From a virus: 30,792 nucleotides of DNA. The DNA lies in IMG/VR virus record IMGVR_UViG_3300030102_005027, positions 37,838 through 68,629 of that record; one strand, given 5' to 3'. The notes beneath the pieces are model-generated. The model saw only the letters and a list, made by a program, of their open reading frames with translations. It did not search any database and had not been told where the DNA came from. Position numbers and translations under genes: made by a program. Below, piece by piece: positions 1 to 9,478 of the stretch (position 1 is its first letter; every line of letters starts with the position of its first letter).

Positions 1-1
1 C

Positions 2-1081
2 GTAAACGCATTGGAAGCAGCAGCTGGTACTGCGGGTGACGCTAGATTCAGCGACCTTGAGAAGGGTAAGTTGGGATTCTGGTGCCTTGACGCAGCTACT
101 GGTGGTGACTGGTTCGCAAGCGCCTTGTTTGAAAACCGCTTTGTGATTGCAGATACTGATACCGATGATGGTGATGGTTCTGACATTTCAGTGTCTCCTA
201 CTGTAACTATGGCGGGAGGTAACATGCTTAAGAACAAAATCCAAGTCGTTCAAGGATACGGAGCAGCTAACCCAATTGCTTCTCCTATCATCCACACTAG
301 CGATATCGTTAGAATCACAGCAGCTCACTACGAAGCTTCTGTTGGTCACACTATCAGATACACACCTGATAACACTAACGAAAACACTGGTGATGAGATG
401 AACTTCAAGTTCATCATCCGTATGGCTCCTACTGGTTACTTGAACTACGTCAATGGTGAGAATGTTATTGCTGACCTCAGCGGAGGCAATTTCCAATTCC
501 CACTTGGCAACTTCAATACAACTAACCACAAGGCAGTCAACTTGACTATTACTGCTGGTGCTTCTGCAAACGCAACTGCAACTGCAGTGAAAGACGCTAT
601 CGAAGCGGATGATAAGTTGAACAAAATCTTTGTCTGCACTGACAACACTGGTACTGTAGATATCAAAGCAAGACACGCACACGTGATCTTTGAGATCGTT
701 GGTTACAACAACACTGAGGATCAAAGAATCACCGCAACTGACTTTACTCTTCAGCAAGCTTGGAAGCCAGGTACTGGTAACGATTGGCAGGCTCGCACTG
801 ATGAGTTGAAGGCACGTGCACAGTTTGGAAACTTCAACCGCATGTACTTCCCTGATACTGTGACTGACTTCGTAACTGATAATTCTCAGTGGGATCGCTT
901 TGAGATTACCTACAAGATCAACGGTGATTGGGGTCCTGTGAAGGGTTCTGAGTACGGTTGCGCTATCATCTATGAAGGAACCGGAGCAGATCCTGGGGAT
1001 GACGTCAAGGACGTTTTGAACTTGGGCACTGCACCTACAGCAGGCACAGTCGTTGAGCACATCTTCGGCAGAAGCCACTAA
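2..1081 (+). CDS. Putative abundant virion protein (possible major capsid protein), 5'-truncated
   Basis: The reading frame is open from base 2 to the TAA at 1079-1081, so the gene enters from the left edge. The TTG at 11 is unlikely to be the true start because coding frame continues before it (V-N-A-L-E-A-A-A). The visible 359 residues are soluble, Gly/Thr/Asn-rich and likely beta-rich, with no signal peptide or membrane segment, as expected of a capsid or tail subunit. Phage major capsid genes are often followed by a strong terminator, and one lies directly downstream. The position ahead of the fibre, connector and nozzle genes also fits. I cannot see a diagnostic HK97-fold motif, so a tail or decoration protein is possible. 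Seen: open frame and terminator. Inferred: capsid role. Confidence 0.45.
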   Translation, partial: VNALEAAAGTAGDARFSDLEKGKLGFWCLDAATGGDWFASALFENRFVIADTDTDDGDGSDISVSPTVTMAGGNMLKNKIQVVQGYGAANPIASPIIHTSDIVRITAAHYEASVGHTIRYTPDNTNENTGDEMNFKFIIRMAPTGYLNYVNGENVIADLSGGNFQFPLGNFNTTNHKAVNLTITAGASANATATAVKDAIEADDKLNKIFVCTDNTGTVDIKARHAHVIFEIVGYNNTEDQRITATDFTLQQAWKPGTGNDWQARTDELKARAQFGNFNRMYFPDTVTDFVTDNSQWDRFEITYKINGDWGPVKGSEYGCAIIYEGTGADPGDDVKDVLNLGTAPTAGTVVEHIFGRSH

Positions 1082-1089
1082 TCCTAATT

Positions 1090-1116
1090 AGGGGGGCACA
1101 TAGGGTGTCCCCCTTT
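1090..1116 (+). terminator. Intrinsic terminator after the first virion gene
   Basis: A 10-bp stem (1090-1099 with 1105-1114) has a 5-base loop (1100-1104). Its 5' arm is AGGGGGGCAC and its 3' arm GTGTCCCCCT, with a single G-U pair. It is followed by a short, interrupted T-rich tail (TTTATTACTT). It lies 9 bases after the stop codon and fills most of the only sizeable gap in the window. I see no TAnnTTTG-type Bacteroidota promoter in the 15 bases before the next start, so the genes downstream probably depend on read-through or on a promoter inside the upstream gene. Confidence 0.85.
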
Positions 1117-1129
1117 ATTACTTCTAACT

Positions 1130-1612
1130 ATGCCATCAGTAACATACTCCCCCGTCGTTGTAGATACTACGTGTAACGTAGTCTACCTCAACAACCTGAA
1201 CACAGGATCAGGATACACAGGTTCAGCAACAGTAAACATTACCTCATCAGGTAATGGAGGCTCTCTCTCAGTAGATACAGCTCTGATTGACGGAGTCATT
1301 ACTGAGTCATTTACTATGGCTACGGATGGAGTAGTGAAAGTGATAATCAATTACAACACTAGTTCATCGTACACTGCTATGACGGTGTCAACTTGCTCTG
1401 TAGACTGTTGTATAGCAAAACTCGTAGAGGATGCTATCAAGTGCACATGTAAGTGCGATAAGTGCAAAGAAGAACTAGATAGAGCAGAAAAAGTCTTCTT
1501 GCTCCTGCAGGCTGCTGAATACTCTGCAAGTCAGGGAAACGAGCAGCTTGCTACAGAGCAGTATGATAAGGCTAAAGACATGTGTATCGAAGTCTGCGCT
1601 TGCGGCTGTTAA
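1130..1612 (+). CDS. Small Cys-rich virion-module protein
   Basis: This 160-residue protein of unknown function has two parts. Residues 1-85 are Thr/Ser/Val-rich and look like a small beta domain. The remainder is helical and carries 11 of the 12 cysteines, grouped as C-x3-CC, C-x-C-x-C-x2-C and C-x3-C-x-C-x-C at the very C-terminus. Such clusters could bind zinc or form disulfides. There is no signal peptide. It follows the terminator and precedes the giant Cys-repeat protein by 9 bases, so a small structural or assembly role is a reasonable inference. The ATG at 1130 is the first start in the frame and lies in an A/T-rich context without a Shine-Dalgarno. Confidence 0.75.
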   Translation: MPSVTYSPVVVDTTCNVVYLNNLNTGSGYTGSATVNITSSGNGGSLSVDTALIDGVITESFTMATDGVVKVIINYNTSSSYTAMTVSTCSVDCCIAKLVEDAIKCTCKCDKCKEELDRAEKVFLLLQAAEYSASQGNEQLATEQYDKAKDMCIEVCACGC

Positions 1613-1621
1613 TAGTAAAGC

Positions 1622-4600
1622 ATGTCATCATACACTCCTAAATATTCCAGTACAGGCAAGGCGTTTGGCAACAAGGGGACCGGTAAACTTAGTGATAAAG
1701 CTGGGAAGTCTAAGTCTCAACGTACGACTATTGCTTCAAGGTTCCAAGAGCAGACTAAGGCTGTAGCTAACGCACACAGGTTCTTCATCATCCACGGTAC
1801 TAACGCCAACACTATACAAGTGTGGGGTGGTAACAAGCTGTGGCTTGGACACGCAGCTGGTAATGGTGCTCAATTGCCCAGACACGCTAGAGTTACAGCC
1901 ATTGCTATGCTTGGGCCTAGAGGAGGACAAAAGCTTTCAGGTGACCTAAGTCAGGCTAACTTCTTCCCGTATGGGAACGTAGGAAATACAGATATAGAAG
2001 TAGGGTCAGTTGATCTAGCCGGTCAAAACGATCTTCCAGGAATAACACACGCCGTTGCCGCTGGGTTAGATGGGGCATATTCAACTGGAGGTGGACCAGG
2101 ATTCGCAAATGGTGGAGGATTTTGTAGAATAGCATGCGGCCATGAACCTACTATAGATGGACAATCTAGTAATGCTGTAGTAGAAGCTACACTCGTCAAG
2201 AGACTAGCGGGAGGTAACATCTTAATAGAGATGATGATCAACCGGGCTAAAGTGCTCGATTTGTTCAATTCCAACGTCCCCAACCTATCGGGCATAGCAC
2301 CCAAAAACTACCTTGGAACAGGTGGTTCAGGAGACGCTTTTTGGGAAGCTCCGTTACTATGTGAGGTAGAAGTCATATTTGACGACGGAGAAATAAGAAC
2401 TGTAGACATCATACTGCCCGGGGGAGATCAACCCCAAGGGCAGGGCAGCACTATGCAACCAGGAGGGGGTGATATATATAGCGGTCTGCCTTCAGGTGTA
2501 CTTGGGCTCACAACTCCTCCTAGCACACCTATGAACAAGGGACTATTCCCCTCGTTCGGGTTTAACCTTGCAAATGGCAATAATGCTGATGCTGCTGGGA
2601 TAGTGGGAGATGATACTGGACTTAGCAGTCAGTTAAGTGCTGAAAATATGTTTGGCACATGGGATAGGCGTTGGCACAACAAATGGCCAATGGAGGCAAA
2701 CAGTATACTATCTTACTCTAGTACAAGTAAAGCCACTCAAAACCCTGGAGGAATAGGCAAGTGGATGCTGGGCAGATTTGGTTTCTATGAAGGCCAATCT
2801 ATGTTCGTGAACGACGGGTTTCGGATGAAATCAAGGCAGGGGGCTTCTGGTTCTATGCTTGTTGTATTCGCATCTAAGAACGGAGAAGGAGGAGGCTACA
2901 CTACAAACAGAGGAGCTGTTGATTGGCCACAAATGGCTGTATGGTCTAACTACGCCGACGTAAACAATGGACACCTTTGTCCAAGGCATAGTGTAAACGA
3001 CCAAGGAAATACAGCAAAAACCTACGATGGGGCAACAGCATTTGACCTGCTGTCAATCACACAAAACCAAGGATGGGCTACATCATTCATGCTATCAGTA
3101 TTTCCAGGCACATTGATACCTACTACCTGGGATACTAAAGATAGCAGCTTCAGTCTTGTAGATTACTATGATCAGATAAAGGCTGCAGAGGGAGACTTCG
3201 TATCAACTGATGTTCTGGAGTTTTCAGGGTTCTTGGTGAACATATGTCCCCAGAACATGCTGCACCCTGCCATGTTCATACAGGATTACTTCAGCTCAGC
3301 GCTTCATCTGGGAAATGCAAACCTACACAATCAGAGGGATGGAGACGACAGCCCAGTAATATGTACGTCTGACTACAGAACTTTCCTAGGAGCTAATAAC
3401 ACAACAACTAACCCAGGTGTTAATCCTAACGCTCAACCTATTAGAGATAATGCTAGACTGACTGCGTTTTGGTGGGCGAGATCAGGAGAATGGTATGCAG
3501 GCAGTGAGGAGGATACCTGGTTTAACACAGGTGGAGATTCTCAGGATCTTGTTGGACCTACAGCAATTCCTATAAGACAAAACCTTTTCCACTATCTCAA
3601 TACGTACATAAGTAACTACGACTTAGAGGTAACAGTAAACAACGACGGTGAGCAGAATGGAGGTGATGGGATTGTAGAGTTTAACAAGGAAGCCACTATG
3701 TGCAACTATGGGAACCAAGCTCAGAAAGCAGATGCCCACCAATGGAATGAGTTCGCAACCCACCTTGGTATAGGATCAGGCTATCAGTTTACAAACTGGC
3801 ACATCTACATAGAAGATCCCAGACATGATGAACTCATACTTGGTACAGACTACCTAGAGAGTGATCGTGGCATACTTGATCCTTACGCAACCAACTATGC
3901 TTCTTCAAAGAAGATAAACTTCGTATTAGACACAGATACTCAACCTGACTACTCCCCACATACGTCTGGTGACTTCAGTGGTATGAACAGACTGCCTTGG
4001 AATACAAACTTGTTCCTTGGATGGGATGGAAATTACCAACTTAAAGCAGACACTCGACCAGGTGGTACGTATGACAGCAACAACGAGATAGGTGCAGCCA
4101 TCTATGAGTTTGGGTTTAAAAATACTACGACTGGAGCTACATCTAATGCTGCAGAAGATATACTGCATAAGCAGTACACCCTCAACAACTCAAACCCCTA
4201 CCCAGTAGAGGGCAGTAACAAGGGTATACTATCACAGAACGGAGGCAGCATAACACTTGGAGGAAATACCACTACAGACCTAGACTTTAAACTAGGCAGT
4301 AACTTCTCTACAGGAGCGGCTCCTGCCGAGATGGTATTGGCTAGGGTGCAGTATCTGCAATCTGATAACGCCCTCGTTCACAACCTTGACCTTGGGGAAG
4401 ACCCAGGTCTTGACGCGGCGTTTACAAAGACATCTGTGTTTGGTCTTACGTTTACCATAGGTACAGGTACAAACGTAGACTGGGATTTCACTACAGTGAT
4501 AAACGGCTCAACCGCTTCTACACCTGCAGCAACAGGATGTACAGATGCTACAGCAATAAACTATGACTCAAGTGCAACGGTAGATGACTCGACCTGCTTC

Positions 4601-7333
4601 TTCTGCGGAGATTCTTCTGATGAGCCTGACTCCGACAACATCTGGGCTGTAAGTCAGAGCACAACTTACTTTGCTCAGTTTGCAGAGGTTGTAACACAAA
4701 ACGCAGATGTAGTAGGACTTAACTGCTACGCAGTTACTACAGACAACACTGTAAGTGATCAGACTCACTTCTCATTTACGCACCAACCAAGTGGTAGCGT
4801 AAGCGAAGAGGCATTTTGGAAAAGATGGAATCAATTCGGAATTACGGTAACTGGAGGTGTGTATCAGCCCAGTGACGATGTGCAGCTAGGTAGATTGTAC
4901 TATGAGGGATCACAAGGAGAAAACGATCACAGTGAGGTAGGATCTCTTACACAAGTAGGAGCTGACGTACCAAACGTAGGAACAGATCGTAGCTGGTCAT
5001 TTGGACTAAGCCCTGGGGACAGAGCACTTATAGCCGGTAACCAATATCTGTTCAAGCTCACACTGACAATCAACGCTAACTGTAAGATACACGTCTACAC
5101 CAAGTTCTTTGTTGAGTACTGTCAGTGTACAGACGAACAAGCCAACAACTTTTTTCCGTACCCAGCCATTCTTGATCTCACAACATGTGCCAACGTTCTT
5201 TCGTCAAGAGCAAAGACAAACAGGAACAATGCTGTTGACCTGGATCAAATACGAGAAGCTTTATGCAGCTACGCTCTGTACGATACCTCCTGCGATAACA
5301 GGTTTACTGTAACAGCACAGCCTCCTGTAGTATCAGAGTCCTCAACTGCAGGTATTTGTAAGGTAGAATACACATGGACAGTAAGTCCTTACATACTAGG
5401 GTATGAGAACGATACCCCAATCTATCTCCCCATGCATACTGCTAGTTCAGATTACTATGCTACTGGGGCACCAATAGGTGGTTTCAGCTTCGACGTGGCA
5501 GATTTTTGCGATGCTATCGTCAATGCTGGGGGCACAATAATAAATAGCCCAACACAGCATTGGGGAGTAAACGTAGGAGATGGTGTGGGACTGAATCTTA
5601 ATTCAGGAGGACCCCCGGCTATATACAACAACTATAGAAATCTCAGCACAAGCAGCTATATAGCCAACTCAAATCTTGAGGATGAATTTGGAACTGATAT
5701 GACTGGACAGTCATTCAACTACCACATATCAGTTCTCTGGAATGGAGATCCGATAACAGTGCAGAATGAGATAAGAGTTAAGTACGTAACCTACAGTGGT
5801 GACTTACCTCCTCAAGTTCCACAAGGGTTTGTAGCAGATTGCTGGGTTGAATCAGTAGGAACTGGATCATTCCCACCAGCTGCTCAATGTGACCCATGCA
5901 GCTTCCTGCCAACATGTCTGTTGCCAGGCTGTACAGATGATACAGCTCTGAACTACGACGCTGATGCGGGAATACCAGACGGCTCTTGCATATACTGCCC
6001 GGATGAGCAAACAGAGGTAACAGAGATTACTCTAGCACAAGAAAGCACTACAACGCTTACATGTGATGGAGATAATCTACCTACTGTAGACAGCTCTAGT
6101 GGTTCCCTTGTGAGTACAGTAACAATTCCTAATGGAACAACTCAAAGACTTGGGTTTGTACTTATGAATACCAACAGTCCTACGATAAGCTACATAGAAA
6201 GTATATGGAATCAGATGCAGCCTGCACTGGTTACTGCATTCAGCAATGCGAGTCTTGAGGCATATATAACTACAGACTTTGGTGGGGTATTCATCAAGGA
6301 GTTTACCGGAACAGGACTACCGCAAGATGTAAACAACTTCCAAGAAACATTCTTAGGAGGTCTTCCAGCAGGAGGCTACACAATCGCAGTAACTACAGAC
6401 ATAGTAGATACAGATCTGTGGGACAATTGTAAAGATCAATTTACACGTCCACCGTTCATAGCTTCAGCAACCATATCAGCTACAGAAACTTCTTGTCAAA
6501 TCCCAGGATGTACAGATCCTAATGCGGATAACTACAATGAAAGTGCAACCGTAGATGATGGATCATGTACTTACCCAGACCCACCTATACAAGGGTGTAC
6601 AGATACAGAAGCTGTAAACTACAACTCGGATGCAGAGGTAGACGACGGGTCGTGCCTTTACGATTCTGACGACGGAGTCATTATAGGCAACGAGTTTGTA
6701 TTTGACTGCGTGCCTACAACGGTGCAGAACAACCAACCATTCGAAGCATTCATGAACTTTGCTTCTGGATGTGTAAGCGAAGAAGGCAATGTACTGATGG
6801 CTAAGATCAAGACAGGAGTGCAGTGCTCAAGAGAAGACAACATCAAGATCTCTTTGATCACGTACTTGCTGAACAGAGTGGGGCTGCCTTGCATCTACAA
6901 CTGCAATGACGATTACCCAAAGGCATTCGGAGCCTTGGTCAACTGCGTAGACAACTGGAAGAGAGGAAGCCGTAATGGTAAGAAGCTAGTCTTCACACCA
7001 GCTAACAACTACCAAGTAGGAGATGTAGTAGCTGTAAGCGCACTAGACCACGGCACAATATCCACAGAATATTACGTAGCTGTAAAAGACTACATAGCAG
7101 GCTCACCCCCACCTAGATACAAGAACTCTGGATGGAAGAAGTGCTTGAACACAACAACAAACTCAGGTGACGAAAACTACCTGGAGACCTTCATATCGTT
7201 CATGTCAGATAAATGTACTATCTGCTCAGTACCCCCAACACAGGCCAACAGACAATACTCAGAGCCTAAGGCGGGTGAGGGAAGAACAATAGACGGCTTT
7301 GACTTGAACGGACAACAATTCATAATAGACTAA
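1622..7333 (+). CDS. Giant Cys-repeat virion-module protein (1903 aa)
   Basis: I do not recognise a named family over most of this protein. It begins with a short basic, Gly/Ser/Lys-rich segment (residues 1-45) and has no signal peptide. A long Asn/Gly/Asp-rich, apparently globular region follows (about 50-960). Four copies of the Cys repeat G-C-T-D-x-x-A-x-N-Y-x(8)-D-G/S-S/T-C lie at about residues 972, 1436, 1629 and 1658, separated by long Cys-containing domains. The C-terminal 200 residues form another Cys-rich domain ending in DLNGQQFIID. The gene sits between the putative capsid protein and a fibre-like gene and overlaps the latter by one base (TAATG). A head or tail appendage or adhesin is the most likely role. 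The same repeat occurs in the exported protein at 12692-14890. Confidence 0.8.
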   Translation: MSSYTPKYSSTGKAFGNKGTGKLSDKAGKSKSQRTTIASRFQEQTKAVANAHRFFIIHGTNANTIQVWGGNKLWLGHAAGNGAQLPRHARVTAIAMLGPRGGQKLSGDLSQANFFPYGNVGNTDIEVGSVDLAGQNDLPGITHAVAAGLDGAYSTGGGPGFANGGGFCRIACGHEPTIDGQSSNAVVEATLVKRLAGGNILIEMMINRAKVLDLFNSNVPNLSGIAPKNYLGTGGSGDAFWEAPLLCEVEVIFDDGEIRTVDIILPGGDQPQGQGSTMQPGGGDIYSGLPSGVLGLTTPPSTPMNKGLFPSFGFNLANGNNADAAGIVGDDTGLSSQLSAENMFGTWDRRWHNKWPMEANSILSYSSTSKATQNPGGIGKWMLGRFGFYEGQSMFVNDGFRMKSRQGASGSMLVVFASKNGEGGGYTTNRGAVDWPQMAVWSNYADVNNGHLCPRHSVNDQGNTAKTYDGATAFDLLSITQNQGWATSFMLSVFPGTLIPTTWDTKDSSFSLVDYYDQIKAAEGDFVSTDVLEFSGFLVNICPQNMLHPAMFIQDYFSSALHLGNANLHNQRDGDDSPVICTSDYRTFLGANNTTTNPGVNPNAQPIRDNARLTAFWWARSGEWYAGSEEDTWFNTGGDSQDLVGPTAIPIRQNLFHYLNTYISNYDLEVTVNNDGEQNGGDGIVEFNKEATMCNYGNQAQKADAHQWNEFATHLGIGSGYQFTNWHIYIEDPRHDELILGTDYLESDRGILDPYATNYASSKKINFVLDTDTQPDYSPHTSGDFSGMNRLPWNTNLFLGWDGNYQLKADTRPGGTYDSNNEIGAAIYEFGFKNTTTGATSNAAEDILHKQYTLNNSNPYPVEGSNKGILSQNGGSITLGGNTTTDLDFKLGSNFSTGAAPAEMVLARVQYLQSDNALVHNLDLGEDPGLDAAFTKTSVFGLTFTIGTGTNVDWDFTTVINGSTASTPAATGCTDATAINYDSSATVDDSTCFFCGDSSDEPDSDNIWAVSQSTTYFAQFAEVVTQNADVVGLNCYAVTTDNTVSDQTHFSFTHQPSGSVSEEAFWKRWNQFGITVTGGVYQPSDDVQLGRLYYEGSQGENDHSEVGSLTQVGADVPNVGTDRSWSFGLSPGDRALIAGNQYLFKLTLTINANCKIHVYTKFFVEYCQCTDEQANNFFPYPAILDLTTCANVLSSRAKTNRNNAVDLDQIREALCSYALYDTSCDNRFTVTAQPPVVSESSTAGICKVEYTWTVSPYILGYENDTPIYLPMHTASSDYYATGAPIGGFSFDVADFCDAIVNAGGTIINSPTQHWGVNVGDGVGLNLNSGGPPAIYNNYRNLSTSSYIANSNLEDEFGTDMTGQSFNYHISVLWNGDPITVQNEIRVKYVTYSGDLPPQVPQGFVADCWVESVGTGSFPPAAQCDPCSFLPTCLLPGCTDDTALNYDADAGIPDGSCIYCPDEQTEVTEITLAQESTTTLTCDGDNLPTVDSSSGSLVSTVTIPNGTTQRLGFVLMNTNSPTISYIESIWNQMQPALVTAFSNASLEAYITTDFGGVFIKEFTGTGLPQDVNNFQETFLGGLPAGGYTIAVTTDIVDTDLWDNCKDQFTRPPFIASATISATETSCQIPGCTDPNADNYNESATVDDGSCTYPDPPIQGCTDTEAVNYNSDAEVDDGSCLYDSDDGVIIGNEFVFDCVPTTVQNNQPFEAFMNFASGCVSEEGNVLMAKIKTGVQCSREDNIKISLITYLLNRVGLPCIYNCNDDYPKAFGALVNCVDNWKRGSRNGKKLVFTPANNYQVGDVVAVSALDHGTISTEYYVAVKDYIAGSPPPRYKNSGWKKCLNTTTNSGDENYLETFISFMSDKCTICSVPPTQANRQYSEPKAGEGRTIDGFDLNGQQFIID
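4535..6660 (+). repeat. Four GCTD-NY-DGSC Cys repeats in the giant protein
   Basis: Repeat units start at 4535, 5927, 6506 and 6593, each about 22-24 codons, with consensus G-C-T-D-x-x-A-x-N-Y-(N/D)-x-x-A-x-(V/I)-x-D-(G/S)-(S/T)-C. The last two are nearly adjacent; the others are spaced by hundreds of residues. This repeat is familiar from secreted, cell-surface proteins of marine Bacteroidota, where the two cysteines probably form a disulfide. Confidence 0.9.
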
Positions 7334-9054
7334 TGGCTAGAGTATCAGAACTCCAACGACTAACTAACAGCTCCACGTTATCGTCGACCGACACATTGTT
7401 TGTCGATCAGAACGGTAGTGGTAGAAAATACAGGCTGTTAGATCTTTTTGACACGATAACGAACACAGACTCTATGTCTGGTACCAGTATTATCTCTGGT
7501 ACTACGAATAGAACTACGCACAAGTTCAAAGGCATCAAGTCTGCGAACTCACGTATTGTTATGAGCAGTGACTCCAACGACGTCATCATGACGTTGACGG
7601 AAGCTAACATTGACTTGAGCAACTGTAATAATACTTCATCTGGGTTTATCACAAGCGTGAATCTTGCAAGTGATACAACAGGAACCCTCGCAGTGGCTAG
7701 TGGTGGGACAGGAGCAACCACACTGGCAGACGGAGGTATCTTGTTGGGTAGCGGAACAGGAGCTATCACAGCTATGGCTGCACTTGCTAAGGGTAGTATT
7801 GTAGCTGGTGATGGGGCTACAGACCCTGTAGCTCTTGCAGTAGGAACAGACGGATACTTCTTGAAGGCTGACAGTAGTGCGGCAAGCGGTCTTGCATGGT
7901 CTCAGGTAACACTGGCTTCAGCAGCAATGAGCGGTACGCTGGATATGGACAACAACAACATCGATCTTGGAACAGGATGGATATCTGGTGACGGTTCAAA
8001 CGAAGGCATCAACATAGACAGTACAGGTAGAGTATTTATTGGAGATGGAACTCCAACAGCATTCTTCAGTGATGCCTTGAACCTAGATGGTGGCATACTA
8101 ATCAAGGAGGGAACTGCTACATCTATTAAGATGAACGATACCTCTGGAACTCCATCTACATTTACTATTGCAGGAAGCTCTGCTACAGCAGGAAACACCA
8201 ACGGCGGAATACTAAGAATAAACGCAGGGTCATCAAATGGCACGGGGCAAGGAGGTAGTATAGCATTCTTTGCAGGAGGTCATGACGGCAGTGGCTCATC
8301 AGGGGACATCACTTTCAATGCTGATGATGCAGCAGGAAGTAGCCAAGCACTGCTTACCATCGACTCGTCAACAGAGAACATTGTAGTTAATCAGGGACAC
8401 CTGACCTTCACACAAACGGATAAGGGTATTGTATTTGGTAACAGTGCTGAGATCGATAACGACAGCTCTGGTATCATCACTTTGACTGCAGCTACTAAGA
8501 CAGTTCTGAGCTCAGACCTCGAGGTGCTTGGTGGTGACATTACTCTGACAAATGGTAGTACCATCTCCTCTACCTCCGCAGGCACATTGTTGTTGACAGA
8601 AGACGTAGTCAAGTCTAGCGCTGCTCTTCAAGCAACTACATCGATTACTGCAATTGCAGGTAACATCACAGCTACAGATGGTGACATAGTCATCACTGCA
8701 GGTGATCATGGTATAATACATACCAACCGAGGAGCAGTAACTCAGTCTACAGGACACACCAATGGGGTTACAGTTAACACAACCTCTGGTATTATTACGC
8801 TCGCTGCTGTATCTTTGGCGTCAGGAGCACAAGCAGAATTCACTGTGACTAACAGTACTGTACAAGCAGACTCCCTTATTCTCCTGACAGTAGAGGGAGC
8901 AACAGCAGCGTCAGAGACAGACGACTCTATACTTATTGCACAGACAACAGGTCTTGGTGCAGGGTCGTTCAAGATAACTCTGTCTAACGTCGGAGACTCG
9001 GCGACAGACACGAACGCTCGCAAAATCCACTTCTTGGTAATAAACAATTCGTAA
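7333..9054 (+). CDS. Fibre-like structural protein
   Basis: This 573-residue protein is dominated by Gly, Thr, Ser, Ala and Asn. An N-terminal segment (1-60; VSELQRLTNSSTLSSTDTLF) resembles the virion-attachment end of fibre proteins. It is followed by the low-complexity motif SGGTGATTLADGG with GSGTGAITA (about residues 123-150), which recurs in tail or head fibres of many aquatic phages. The centre is a probable beta-helix or triple-beta shaft of repeated D-I-x-F/L-x and S-S-x-I-x-I patterns. The last 60 residues look like a compact beta C-terminal head. It overlaps the giant protein's stop codon by one base (TAATG), so the two are probably translationally coupled. It could be a tail or head fibre; receptor binding is inferred. 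Confidence 0.75.
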   Translation: MARVSELQRLTNSSTLSSTDTLFVDQNGSGRKYRLLDLFDTITNTDSMSGTSIISGTTNRTTHKFKGIKSANSRIVMSSDSNDVIMTLTEANIDLSNCNNTSSGFITSVNLASDTTGTLAVASGGTGATTLADGGILLGSGTGAITAMAALAKGSIVAGDGATDPVALAVGTDGYFLKADSSAASGLAWSQVTLASAAMSGTLDMDNNNIDLGTGWISGDGSNEGINIDSTGRVFIGDGTPTAFFSDALNLDGGILIKEGTATSIKMNDTSGTPSTFTIAGSSATAGNTNGGILRINAGSSNGTGQGGSIAFFAGGHDGSGSSGDITFNADDAAGSSQALLTIDSSTENIVVNQGHLTFTQTDKGIVFGNSAEIDNDSSGIITLTAATKTVLSSDLEVLGGDITLTNGSTISSTSAGTLLLTEDVVKSSAALQATTSITAIAGNITATDGDIVITAGDHGIIHTNRGAVTQSTGHTNGVTVNTTSGIITLAAVSLASGAQAEFTVTNSTVQADSLILLTVEGATAASETDDSILIAQTTGLGAGSFKITLSNVGDSATDTNARKIHFLVINNS

Positions 9055-9072
9055 TACATAAACCATACACCG

Positions 9073-9477
9073 ATGCCAAACATCAAATCAACCAACCGTG
9101 AGTTCCTCGAACTCTTCAGAGCGCTTGACAGCGTGAAAGAAATCAAAGGCGCACGTTTCGCCGTGATTGTCGGACGCAACATCAAGGAGCTCAAGACACA
9201 CCTCGACCCAATCGAGAAGGCTTCTATCCCCTCAGAAGAATTCCAACGCCTGTCAATACAGGTGCAGGAATTGATCCAGAAGGAAGACAAGGAGGCTATC
9301 GAGACACTCGAGAAAGAAAACGAGACACTCATTGAGGAGCGTAAGAAGCAGATGGAAGAAGTCGAGAACATGCTCGACGATGCATCTGAATGCTTCTTGC
9401 ACCCAATCCGTGAAGATCAGTTGCCAGACGAGATCACGGGACAACAAGTAGAACAACTAATTCAAATCATAGAATAA
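9073..9477 (+). CDS. Charged coiled-coil protein of unknown function
   Basis: This 134-residue soluble protein is rich in Glu and Lys. Residues 75-110 are a strong coiled-coil candidate (KEDKEAIETLEKENETLIEE). The N-terminal half has short helices with a VKEIKGARFAVIVGRNIKEL segment. No enzyme motif or membrane segment is visible. It lies 18 bases after the fibre gene and 1 base before the next small structural gene. A chaperone or scaffold for fibre or capsid assembly would fit its size and position, but that is only inference. Confidence 0.7.
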   Translation: MPNIKSTNREFLELFRALDSVKEIKGARFAVIVGRNIKELKTHLDPIEKASIPSEEFQRLSIQVQELIQKEDKEAIETLEKENETLIEERKKQMEEVENMLDDASECFLHPIREDQLPDEITGQQVEQLIQIIE

Positions 9478-9478
9478 A

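Noticed and set aside
188-1078. Long open antisense frame (296 codons) covering most of the first virion gene
   Set aside because: It is rich in Ser, Val and Cys as expected of a codon-bias shadow, has no plausible domain, and every supported gene is on the opposite strand.
8742-9371. 209-codon antisense frame spanning two + strand genes
   Set aside because: It crosses the junction between the fibre-like and coiled-coil genes without any own regulatory context, and its composition is that of a shadow.
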